14,580 bases of DNA, from assembly GCA_031285085.1 (NCBI GenBank), contig JAITWW010000105.1, positions 1-14,580 of the forward strand. The letters are read 5' to 3'. The DNA comes from Candidatus Methanofilum arcanum (lineage in GTDB: Archaea; Halobacteriota; Methanomicrobia; Methanomicrobiales; Methanospirillaceae). The position numbers and the translations under genes were made by a program. Below the pieces are notes generated by a model. That model did not search any database. It had not been told where the DNA came from and saw nothing but the letters and a program-made list of their open reading frames with translations. The stretch's first letter is position 1. The number at the start of each line of letters is the position of its first letter. Of the stretch, positions 1 to 7,185 are shown one piece after another.

Positions 1-375
1 ATTTCCTGGCTTGCACCAAACACCCCGTATTATTTCCAAGCCTGTGCCAAACCATCTGCAATCGTGGGGGATGAGGCAGATGTCTGCGGCGATATTTTAT
101 CATTTTGGACGCACCCCCCAGTGATGGTCCCTGCAGCAGTTGTTTTTGAATATGAGGAGCATATTGAAGCTGCACCATTTACTATCTCCTTTAATGACAA
201 AACGGACCCCGTACTTGAACCAACAAGCTGGCTATGGAATTTCGGGGATGGAAGCACCTCATTTAAACAAAATCCAGTTCACACCTACAGTGAGCCAGGT
301 ATGTATACTGTTACCATGGAAGTGAAAAATAAGGAAGGAATTCATCAAAAGATTGAAGTTGTATATGTACAGTAA
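1..375 (+). CDS. 3' end of a secreted PKD-domain protein (partial)
   Basis: The reading frame is open from the first base, so this is the C-terminal 124 residues of a longer protein cut by the window edge; the GTG at 64 is internal, not a start. The first ~35 residues (ending around 'ILSFWT') resemble the end of a fibronectin-III-like or other beta-sandwich repeat ('PNTPYYFQACA'). They are followed by one PKD domain, recognised by 'WLWNFGDGSTS' and then 'NPVHTYSEPGMYTVTMEVKN'. PKD domains are extracellular beta-sandwiches found in archaeal surface-layer and adhesin-like proteins. No C-terminal sorting motif or membrane helix follows; the protein ends about 10 residues after the last PKD strand, so anchoring, if any, must lie upstream. 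The PKD assignment is firm; the function of the whole protein cannot be judged from this fragment. Confidence 0.88.
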   Translation: MSWLAPNTPYYFQACAKPSAIVGDEADVCGDILSFWTHPPVMVPAAVVFEYEEHIEAAPFTISFNDKTDPVLEPTSWLWNFGDGSTSFKQNPVHTYSEPGMYTVTMEVKNKEGIHQKIEVVYVQ

Positions 376-416
376 CTGAGTTATCCAAGAAAGAAGCTGA
401 ATATAACTATTCACCC

Positions 417-425
417 CGTTTTTTA
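417..425 (+). terminator. T-run, possible archaeal terminator
   Basis: A run of six T (419-424) after a C-rich stretch lies about 45 bases past the stop of the PKD gene. Archaeal RNA polymerase can terminate on such U-tracts without a hairpin. Placement fits, but the run is short. Confidence 0.25.
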
Positions 426-657
426 CCTCCAAAAAGAAGCAAATTTGTCTGCACGCCTGTCACACGAGACCTCTTGTGAAATTATGTACTATTTCAAAGG
501 CAACCAAACAATTCCGCGGGATAGTGGTAGCATCAAAGATCCTGGATACAGTACATCAGAGAAGCGAGATCAGATTGAAACCCATTTCTGTTATTCATCG
601 CAAAATATATCATTTCTTCAACAGTTCTCCATGTAATAATAAGGGGTGTATAGGTAG

Positions 658-671
658 TGCAACTAGTTGCA
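658..671. repeat. 14-base perfect palindrome
   Basis: TGCAACTAGTTGCA equals its own reverse complement. It is followed within a few bases by 'aactggttttttgg', so it could be a hairpin plus U-tract or a protein-binding site. Nothing decides between these, and chance is possible. Confidence 0.4.
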
Positions 672-823
672 ACTGGTTTTTTGGAGTTGGAAAGAAAAAA
701 GGGTCTTTAAAATCCAGTATACACTGTATAATTATATGCTGTTTCAGACAACGATGTAGTATGACAAGGTGAACGGTTACACCTGTCACTAATCATCTTC
801 CACACAAACCTAAAAAACTCCAA

Positions 824-845
824 GAAATCACACAGAAATCACACA
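824..845. repeat. Two tandem copies of an 11-base unit
   Basis: GAAATCACACA occurs twice in direct succession without mismatch, followed by GAATT. It is probably a slippage or duplication product in non-coding sequence. No function is evident. Confidence 0.6.
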
Positions 846-948
846 GAATTAAAATCTTTCACCTCCACTCATCTATATCCCCTCTTTTTACGAAGATAAC
901 CTATGCTCAACCCTAATCAGATGTGAGCACACTGTCATGATTCACAGA

Positions 949-1263
949 TCACAACACATACACACCAATACCAATCACAATCAGTACAAAAGCACTCACC
1001 CCAATGAACCAAGGAAAGAGATTTCTGCCTTGATCTCGTAATGCAAATGCGTCAAAACTAGATTTTGTACTTATGGGAGCTCGAATCTTTTGCTGTGTCA
1101 CGCTCCTCTGACCTGGGGGAGATGCTTGTTTCCATGCTTCGATATGTACACAGTTATGGTTAAAGGGAAGTCGGTGTTCTGGACAAAACATCTTACCACA
1201 GTATGAGCAGGTAAATGTAGAAAGGGGCGCTGCCTCTTTCCCACAATAATCACATTGAGCCAT
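949..1263 (-). CDS. AN1-type zinc-finger protein with C-terminal membrane helix
   Basis: A 104-residue protein with an N-terminal AN1 finger that fits the family spacing exactly: C4-x2-C7-x11-C19-x2-C22-x4-C27-x2-H30-x5-H36-x-C38. These eight ligands would bind two zinc ions. A polar linker (about 45-80) follows, then one hydrophobic segment (about 83-103, 'WFIGVSAFVLIVIGIGVYVL') running to the last residue, so the protein looks tail-anchored with the finger in the cytoplasm. AN1 domains in eukaryotes occur in ubiquitin/proteasome-linked stress proteins; in archaea the role is unknown and the finger is often joined to membrane segments. GAGGAG lies 12-17 bases before the ATG. The gene starts 58 bases after the stop of the large repeat protein on the same strand, so the two may be co-transcribed. 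The domain call is firm; the function is not known. Confidence 0.85.
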   Translation of the reverse strand: MAQCDYCGKEAAPLSTFTCSYCGKMFCPEHRLPFNHNCVHIEAWKQASPPGQRSVTQQKIRAPISTKSSFDAFALRDQGRNLFPWFIGVSAFVLIVIGIGVYVL

Positions 1264-1321
1264 TCTGACCCTTTTCTCCTCTCATTTTCAACATTCTCTC
1301 TTGTTTGAAACTACCCATTCA

Positions 1322-4300
1322 TCAAAAAAGAGTACCTGGGTTTTGCATGTAGATCCAGTATCCTGCTCCTGGTTGCAGGAATCTCGTGTCTGCGTAATCA
1401 TCATCCCCTCCATGTATGATAGAAGTATCATAGCGTTGAAGTGCATTATCATATCCAAGAGCGACTGTCCAATCATTATCTATGGAGACAAGTGCATCTT
1501 TTGCAGATCTTGGATACTGACCAAAGAATCCAATGGCATTCCAGCCAAGATACATCTGCTTTGCATAGGGTGAGATAAATGGCTCTGCATTCACCCTAAT
1601 GTGGTCTGATATTGGGATGAGAACTGTCATAGGAGAGACCGTGTAGATCCAGTACCCATGAAGAGGCTCTATCTTGTCATACATGGTTCCCATATTCCAA
1701 CCCTGTGTCTGTGGCCACTTTCCAGGATCATAAGCCCAGATACTTCGACCTTGTGTATCTACACCTGAAAAAACAGATAATGTATCACTGCCTGGTGCTG
1801 GCACTCCTGGTATTGAGATAAAGTTCCAGCCTGGCAAAAGTTGCAATGAAAACTGATCCTGCACAGCAGAGTGTACTGAAAATTGTGCTGTTGTGGTTCT
1901 TGAAGTGTAGCGTTCGAGTTCAAAGTTTTCTGCAGAGTTTTTCTCCCCAGCACCGCGTATCAATGGGAGCTCAGCGGTGAGGGTGTACTCTCCCGGTCTT
2001 GTATCACTGGAGGTGGTGAGTGAGAAAGTGGCCTGTCCTTGTTCGTTGGTCATTACCTGTGCATAATATCGTACACCTGACTCGGGTTGGATGGGAACAT
2101 CACTTCTGATGCTCTTTTTATTTCCACCAAGATAGAAATAATCACCAATAAAGAATGGTCCTTTTACCCCATCCTGTACAATGCCTAGCTGTGGTTGGAT
2201 GAGAGGTGGTTGAGCACCAGGCATTCCACTCATTTCAGAGGTTTTAGATATCCAAAGATAATATGTTGTAAGTGGCGTCCCACTCACATGAGCCTGGAAA
2301 ACGGTTCCAAAAGATGAAACACTCGGCTGCACTGTCAGGGCGAGTTCTGGTGATGGTACCCCGGGAACTGTTACGAATGTTGTTGCGATCTCTGGATGTG
2401 TAAGTAATTCAGTCCTTTCTGCACGCAGGGTATATTCCTGCGGGCGAACACCTTGTGGAGCTTGCAGCTTCATCTGCGCAATTCCCATCTGATCTGTTGT
2501 TACAAGAGCATAGTAGCAGGTACCATTATCTGGATACAAGGGAACATCATGGTGAATGGTCATGCCATCCTTTCCTTCAATGAGATGTTTTCCAATAATG
2601 ATATTCTGAGCTCTATCTTGATAGATCCCTCGTTGCTGAGGTGGAATGATAGGTGGTTGATCCCCATAAGATCCAGATAGATGTGCAGTACCAGACACCC
2701 AGACATAGTACTCAGTAAGTGGCTGACCAGAAAGAGTAACAGTAGCTGTCTCCCCTGAGTTTAGCACGCTGGTATCTGTAGCAAGCATAAGTTTCCCTGG
2801 TGGAGTATATGTCTGAGTTGGAACTGGTTTCCATGTTGGATCTGGAGTGTATGTCTGAGTCGATGTCGGCCATAGCGTTGGGACAGGAGTTGGGAGTAGG
2901 TTTGATCCAATGGTAACTATTGCCGTCGCGCTTTGATACCCAGAGCCAGTATTTTTCTCCGCACGTATCTGGTAATTTCCTGGTTTTGTTACCATGTACT
3001 CAGTATCAAATCCAATAACAGCACGACCCATCTCATCAGTTTGTACCAGGCCATAGTACCGAACACCACTGTCAGGACGTGATGGAATATCATTTTTAAT
3101 GACCCTGCCACAGCATGCATCTGCATAGGCATATCCCCCAATGGTATATGGTCCAGATGCTGGATCCTGAAGGAACTGTTTTTGATTTTCTTGGAATGTT
3201 GGTGGTTGATCTCCAGGATATCCACTCATGTAATCCGTATTATAAAACCAAAGATAATATACAGTATTTGGGAGGCCTGTAATGATACAAAATGAGGAGG
3301 AACCAAGAGCGATGTGTTCACTTTCTGGGGTAATAGTAACAGAATCTATGGAGGTTTTAACCATCACCTGTGCTTCTGTGAACATCTCTCCCCAAGCTCC
3401 ATCCACCAGTCGTGCACGCTCTGCCCGAAGCGTATATGTTTTTGACTCAGTTCCAGCATCTGTATAAAACACTACTCTGCCATATCCTGAGGTATCTGTT
3501 TCTATGAGTCCATAGTAATATGTGCCTTTGTATTCAGAATCAATGGCAATATTGCTCAAAAGTGTATCTCCGCCTCCTCCATCGTACTGGTAGTTCCCAA
3601 TGGAATATGGTCCAAGTACTGGATCATGGCTCACCAATGTCTGTGCTTTTGCAATTGATGGAGGTTGATGTCCAAATGTTCCATCCATGGTGTTAGTATT
3701 GAAAAACCAAAGGTAATATTGTGTTTTTGGTGTACCCCAGATCTCTGCATAGAACTGCTCTCCTTGTATAACAGATGCTTGGTTGAGAGAAAGAGAAAAA
3801 CTTGGAGTGGGAGATGAGCTTGATTGGATCTGTACTGTCACTTCCGCCGAATTTCCAACAGCTGAAAAAGGTTCTTCAATGCGAAATGTGTAATCTTGTG
3901 GCTTTATGAGGTTCGTTGAAGAAAAGGTGACTGTTCCAAACCCATGGTTGTCAGTCATGACACGGGCATAGTAACGTGTTCCAGAGTCTGGCTGGTTTGA
4001 GACACTCTGTTGAAGTGTAAGGCCTCTGCAAGTATCACAACGATACTGCCCGATCTCATATGGGCCACTTGCAGGATCTCTCCAGACATTTTCCTGTTCA
4101 GACATGAGTAAAGGTGGCTGATCTTCGGCCCCTCCACTCATGGATCCGGTGTTCACTACCCACAGCATATAATATTTCAAGGGCTGGCCAGTAAAGGTTA
4201 ACACAATATCTTCACCAAGAGAAACGCTTTTTTTCTCCGTAGTAAGCATCATTCCATCTTGTTTTTCAAAAACCTCGATCGACACATCTGCGATCTCATA

Positions 4301-4885
4301 CTGGCCTTGTGCAAAGCGTTCTGCTCGAACCGTGTAAAGACCTGGTTTTGTACCTCTGCTCATAACAAATGTGATGGTGGCCTGCCCATTACTTCCTGTT
4401 CTGACCTGGGCATAATACAGTACACCATGAGACGGTAAACCTGCAACATTTTCTTGTATTGAAGTGCCCCCCCCTTTGCTGTACACATATGAACCAATGA
4501 TGTATGGTCCGTTTTGCGGATCATTGGAGGTTGTTTCTTGGTCTTTAGAAAATTGTGGTGGCTGATCTCCATACTGTCCAGTCATTTTTTTCGTATCCAT
4601 GAACCAGACATAATAATCAGAGTGTGGATGTCCGTACAAGGTAGCCGTAACAGTACTTTGTTGGGTTACCTGTGTATTTTCAAATACAAGAGCCACGCCT
4701 GATGCCCCAAGTGCTTCGATGTCGCCTTCATTCAGAACAGGCTGAGAATGCAGGTTAATACCTGGTAGTGCTTCTGGATCTGCATATGCAGCACATGACA
4801 GTATAAATACCGCCCCAACTAACCATAGAACATAGATGAAAAGGCGATGAGACGCGTCGTGATTCAAAACCCCCAAATACGACAT
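1322..4885 (-). CDS. Large exported protein with six tandem repeat domains
   Basis: This is a 1187-residue exported protein. I chose the ATG at 4885, 32 codons inside the longest frame (which would open with TTG at 4981), because it places a typical signal sequence at the N-terminus: a short charged stretch, the hydrophobic core 'LFIYVLWLVGAVFILSCAAYA', then acidic mature sequence. Cleavage could follow AYA (residue 35); the 'ILSC' just before it weakly resembles a lipobox. Six copies of a ~145-residue domain follow (about 63-208, 212-355, 363-511, 514-660, 699-842, 848-1005), each with 'YYLWF.NT..MSG..GDQPP', 'DP..GPY.IG.Y', 'YYA.V.T...G' and 'Y.LRAE'. A Pro/Thr linker (663-696) separates copies 4 and 5. 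The last ~175 residues carry two 'GWN' and two 'GYWIY' segments, as in C-terminal domains of methanogen surface proteins. No PGF-type sorting tail is seen. It may belong to a methanomicrobial repeat family such as DUF3821, but I cannot confirm that. Role: cell-surface or envelope protein, by inference. Confidence 0.85.
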   Translation of the reverse strand: MSYLGVLNHDASHRLFIYVLWLVGAVFILSCAAYADPEALPGINLHSQPVLNEGDIEALGASGVALVFENTQVTQQSTVTATLYGHPHSDYYVWFMDTKKMTGQYGDQPPQFSKDQETTSNDPQNGPYIIGSYVYSKGGGTSIQENVAGLPSHGVLYYAQVRTGSNGQATITFVMSRGTKPGLYTVRAERFAQGQYEIADVSIEVFEKQDGMMLTTEKKSVSLGEDIVLTFTGQPLKYYMLWVVNTGSMSGGAEDQPPLLMSEQENVWRDPASGPYEIGQYRCDTCRGLTLQQSVSNQPDSGTRYYARVMTDNHGFGTVTFSSTNLIKPQDYTFRIEEPFSAVGNSAEVTVQIQSSSSPTPSFSLSLNQASVIQGEQFYAEIWGTPKTQYYLWFFNTNTMDGTFGHQPPSIAKAQTLVSHDPVLGPYSIGNYQYDGGGGDTLLSNIAIDSEYKGTYYYGLIETDTSGYGRVVFYTDAGTESKTYTLRAERARLVDGAWGEMFTEAQVMVKTSIDSVTITPESEHIALGSSSFCIITGLPNTVYYLWFYNTDYMSGYPGDQPPTFQENQKQFLQDPASGPYTIGGYAYADACCGRVIKNDIPSRPDSGVRYYGLVQTDEMGRAVIGFDTEYMVTKPGNYQIRAEKNTGSGYQSATAIVTIGSNLLPTPVPTLWPTSTQTYTPDPTWKPVPTQTYTPPGKLMLATDTSVLNSGETATVTLSGQPLTEYYVWVSGTAHLSGSYGDQPPIIPPQQRGIYQDRAQNIIIGKHLIEGKDGMTIHHDVPLYPDNGTCYYALVTTDQMGIAQMKLQAPQGVRPQEYTLRAERTELLTHPEIATTFVTVPGVPSPELALTVQPSVSSFGTVFQAHVSGTPLTTYYLWISKTSEMSGMPGAQPPLIQPQLGIVQDGVKGPFFIGDYFYLGGNKKSIRSDVPIQPESGVRYYAQVMTNEQGQATFSLTTSSDTRPGEYTLTAELPLIRGAGEKNSAENFELERYTSRTTTAQFSVHSAVQDQFSLQLLPGWNFISIPGVPAPGSDTLSVFSGVDTQGRSIWAYDPGKWPQTQGWNMGTMYDKIEPLHGYWIYTVSPMTVLIPISDHIRVNAEPFISPYAKQMYLGWNAIGFFGQYPRSAKDALVSIDNDWTVALGYDNALQRYDTSIIHGGDDDYADTRFLQPGAGYWIYMQNPGTLF
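1871..4699 (-). repeat. Six divergent protein-level domain repeats
   Basis: The units, in order of translation, lie at about 4262-4699, 3821-4252, 3353-3799, 2906-3346, 2360-2791 and 1871-2344. They are clearly homologous as protein but divergent as DNA, so the expansion is old and the copies are kept by selection. The invariant core is an aromatic pair before 'LWF' or 'VWF', 'QPP', 'GPY.IG' and 'YYA'. Units 2 and 4 carry a cysteine pair in the loop after 'IG.Y' where units 1 and 3 have a glycine run. Confidence 0.85.
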
Positions 4886-5178
4886 AGAAAGGAAATTGAT
4901 CTGATAAGGAGATATATGTAGCGATTGTGTTTTGCATATACCAAAGGCAGCTTTCTTTGAGGTGATCCCTGAGTTTGGCAATTCTCTGAAAAGCTTCAGT
5001 AATATTTGAGAACTACTTCATTCGCTGTTTCATAGTAAACATACATAGTTCCATAAGTATTATTATTCTGTTTCTCATGTGGTTTTTGTGGTTTCATAGA
5101 TCTACTCCGCGCACATTTTTTAACACAAATATGCCCATATTTTCCTATTTTATGCATTTTAATCACGCTATACTTTCA
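4886..5178. other. AT-rich divergent intergenic region
   Basis: This gap lies between the minus-strand repeat protein and the + strand operon. The first ~96 bases are the in-frame 5' extension of the repeat-protein frame, which I treat as untranslated. A minus-strand TATA-like GGTATATG around 4936-4943 could serve the repeat protein. The rest is AT-rich with several T-runs and no supported gene or structured RNA. Confidence 0.45.
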
Positions 5179-5186
5179 CATATAAA
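5179..5186 (+). promoter_or_regulatory. TATA box of the information-processing operon
   Basis: CATATAAA lies in AT-rich sequence upstream of the first + strand gene. With the usual archaeal spacing, transcription would start near 5205-5212, about 85-90 bases before the GTG of the UPF0058 gene and almost at the ATG of a 21-codon leader frame. Position and sequence fit well; there is no experimental support. Confidence 0.5.
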
Positions 5187-5212
5187 CACATTGTATGGGG
5201 TAGAAAAGAACC

Positions 5213-5278
5213 ATGCAGCCGCTATTTAAGAAGCTATCGGAGGAAAGTATATCCTTGGAACAGGTGACTCTTAGTTGA
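5213..5278 (+). CDS. Possible 21-codon leader ORF
   Basis: An ATG at 5213 opens a 21-codon frame (MQPLFKKLSEESISLEQVTLS) that stops at 5276-5278, 17 bases before the start of the UPF0058 gene. If transcription starts about 25 bases after the TATA box, this ATG would be nearly leaderless, which many archaea translate. No family was recognised. It could be a small regulatory leader peptide, or simply part of the 5' untranslated region. Confidence 0.28.
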   Translation: MQPLFKKLSEESISLEQVTLS

Positions 5279-5285
5279 GTTGTAT

Positions 5286-5293
5286 AGGTGATC
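5286..5293 (+). promoter_or_regulatory. Ribosome binding site that fixes the UPF0058 start
   Basis: AGGTGATC matches the 3' end of archaeal 16S rRNA and ends just before GTG at 5296. It supports that GTG rather than the TTG at 5275 at the far end of the open frame. Confidence 0.5.
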
Positions 5294-5295
5294 TG

Positions 5296-5556
5296 GTGCA
5301 GAAAGAAGAATTACTCCATTTACACATGTTGTTTATTCATGTGAAAAAGTATTACGAAACTCTGAAAAATGATGAAATACCCACAGAGCGGTATAATAGC
5401 CTCGATATCTCACCGGTTCATATTCATAAGAATAAGAAGTGTCATATGGAAGCTATTCTTGTGCTTGGAGAGGAGATTGTTTCTCATTTAAAGAGTGATT
5501 CACCTGTAGACTTTCATCCAAGTCATATATCTGCAAGTGCAGTTATTGAATCGTGA
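5296..5556 (+). CDS. UPF0058 family protein
   Basis: An 86-residue protein starting at GTG: (M)QKEELLHLHMLFIHVKKYYE. This opening matches the archaeal UPF0058 family, small cytoplasmic helical proteins of unknown function whose members begin with a very similar 'KEEL..LH.LL...KK..E' segment. The start is chosen because it gives the family N-terminus and has AGGTGATC just upstream; the longer frame from 5275 would add seven unsupported residues. The middle has several histidines ('VHIHKNKKCHME'), and the C-terminus 'FHPSHISASAVIES' is typical of the family. It is first in the operon, and its TGA overlaps the ATG of elp3 by one base, so the two are probably translationally coupled. Family assignment is by memory of the pattern; no function can be given. 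Confidence 0.8.
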   Translation: MQKEELLHLHMLFIHVKKYYETLKNDEIPTERYNSLDISPVHIHKNKKCHMEAILVLGEEIVSHLKSDSPVDFHPSHISASAVIES

Positions 5557-7157
5557 TGGAAAAGGCTTTGGCCTGTAAAGAGATTATTTCTCTGCTGAAA
5601 GAGACGCAGCCTGAATCGAGAAATTTGAGACGAATTATCGCCACTGTCTCGAAAAAGTATCGTCTCTCATCGATCCCGAAGCATTCTGAGATACTGTCTC
5701 ATGCAACTGGAGATGATAGAGAATTAATCCGCTCTCTTTTGTTGGTAAAACCGACCAGAACCCTTTCTGGTGTTGCCCCTATTGCGGTAATGACCTCCCC
5801 TGCTCCATGTCCCCATGGTATCTGTCTTGCCTGTCCAGGTGGGCCTGAACATGAGTATGCATCACCTCAAAGTTATACAGGTGAAGAGCCTGCGGCACTT
5901 CGAGCACGTACACATGAATATTCCCCTTATAATCAAGTTTCTGCTCGAGTCGCTCAGTTTGAAGAACTTGGTCATTATGTTGATAAAGGAGAGCTCATCG
6001 TTATGGGTGGTACCATCACGTCCCGAGAGCCAGAGTATCAGCGATGGTTTGTTTCTGAGTGTATCCGTGCCATGAATAACTATGGGGTGGAAGATGAAGC
6101 AAAGAGGGTGGAGGGTGCATTAACCTTTGAAGATCTCTGTCTAGCAAATGAATCTGCAAAAGTACGATGTATTGCCATTACTTTCGAAACACGTCCAGAT
6201 TGGTGCACTCCATCCCACATTGATGCCATGCTTGAGCTTGGAGTGACAAAAGTTGAGCTTGGTGTTCAGCACCTTGATGATGCTGTTCTGGCAGAAAATA
6301 GGCGAGGGTGCACAGTTGCTGACACAATCGCGGCAAATACAGCACTACGAGACGCTGGTTTGAAGGTTGGTTTTCATATGATGCCAAATATGCCTGGGAG
6401 CACGCTTGAACATGATCGTTTGATGTTTGAAGAGCTGTTTTCATCTCCTGATTTCAGACCTGATTTTTTAAAGATCTACCCAACACTTGTAACAGCAGGC
6501 ACTGGGATTGAAGCATTGTACCAAAAGGGACTGTACAAAACGTACCTGGAAGATGACCTCGTGGATCTTGTTGCTGATGCAAAAACATGCATTCCTCCGT
6601 ATTGCCGTCTTCAACGTATTCAACGTGATATTCCTTCCAAGATGATTGTATCAGGATCAAAACATGCAAACTTTCGCCAGCTTGCACAGAAGAGGTTGCA
6701 AGAAACCGGTCGTCATTGTCAATGTATTCGCTGTAGTGAGATTGGTCGTCGAAGCCACAGTAAAAACGATGTTTTAGAGGAGGTGCATTTTCATACTCTT
6801 GAGTATGAATGCTGCAATGGAACTGAGTACTTCATCTCAGTGAGACAAGCTGATTCTTTACTTGGCTTTGTCAGAGTTCGTATCCCATATCATCCATGGC
6901 GTTTGGAACTTAGCCTGAGACCGGCTTTTATTCGTGAGCTCCATGTCTATGGTTCATTGGTTCCAATCGGAAAGAGGGCAGGGGATGACGAGCAACAACA
7001 TCGAAGATATGGTCAGGATCTGGTACAGCGTGCTGAAGAAAAAGCACGTGAGAGAGGTTGTACACAGATGTGTATTATGGCTGGTGTTGGTGTTCGCCCT
7101 TATTACAAACGTCTTTCTTATGCTCGAAGTGGACCATATATGTCTAAGCTGTTGTAG
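5556..7157 (+). CDS. elp3: Elp3, radical SAM/GNAT tRNA wobble-uridine modification enzyme
   Basis: A 533-residue protein matching archaeal Elp3, the catalytic subunit that uses SAM and acetyl-CoA to place a carboxymethyl-type group on C5 of U34 in tRNA anticodons. The radical SAM site is C85-x4-C90-x2-C93 ('CPHGICLACPGG'), followed by the Elp3 signature 'PQSYTGEEPAALRA' and 'VELGVQHLDDAVL'. A cysteine group at 388-393 ('CQCIRC') sits in the linker region where Elp3 binds zinc. The C-terminal GNAT domain (about 411-533) has 'LRPAFIRELHVYGSLVPIG', the acetyl-CoA loop 'QHRRYGQDLVQRA' and the final 'VRPYYKRLSYARSGPYMSKLL'. Length is normal for the family. The ATG at 5556 overlaps the preceding stop by one base; a GTG codon immediately before it is an alternative. 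As usual in archaea, no other Elongator subunit is nearby. Confidence 0.97.
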   Translation: MEKALACKEIISLLKETQPESRNLRRIIATVSKKYRLSSIPKHSEILSHATGDDRELIRSLLLVKPTRTLSGVAPIAVMTSPAPCPHGICLACPGGPEHEYASPQSYTGEEPAALRARTHEYSPYNQVSARVAQFEELGHYVDKGELIVMGGTITSREPEYQRWFVSECIRAMNNYGVEDEAKRVEGALTFEDLCLANESAKVRCIAITFETRPDWCTPSHIDAMLELGVTKVELGVQHLDDAVLAENRRGCTVADTIAANTALRDAGLKVGFHMMPNMPGSTLEHDRLMFEELFSSPDFRPDFLKIYPTLVTAGTGIEALYQKGLYKTYLEDDLVDLVADAKTCIPPYCRLQRIQRDIPSKMIVSGSKHANFRQLAQKRLQETGRHCQCIRCSEIGRRSHSKNDVLEEVHFHTLEYECCNGTEYFISVRQADSLLGFVRVRIPYHPWRLELSLRPAFIRELHVYGSLVPIGKRAGDDEQQHRRYGQDLVQRAEEKARERGCTQMCIMAGVGVRPYYKRLSYARSGPYMSKLL

Positions 7158-7185
7158 CAATGTCATAATATAGATGTAAAATCTC

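Larger units (their letters stand above)
376..948. other. Gene-poor convergent intergenic region
   Basis: This 573-base gap separates the ends of two convergent genes. Short open frames at 445-636 and 476-772 have no recognisable motif, no Shine-Dalgarno and no compositional support, so I do not call them genes. The region holds a T-run near 419, a 14-base perfect palindrome at 658-671 followed by a second T6 run (around 675-680), and a perfect 11-base tandem duplication at 824-845. No RNA gene structure was recognised. Confidence 0.6.

Noticed and set aside
64..375. Stand-alone 103-residue gene starting at GTG 64
   Set aside because: The same frame is open to the window edge and encodes plausible domain sequence before the GTG, so this is the end of a longer gene.
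445..772. Two overlapping short + strand frames in the convergent gap
   Set aside because: No Shine-Dalgarno, motif, hydrophobic pattern or neighbour context; composition looks non-coding.
4886..4981. Start of the repeat protein at TTG 4981
   Set aside because: It would put 32 polar residues before the signal sequence; the ATG at 4885 gives a normal signal peptide.
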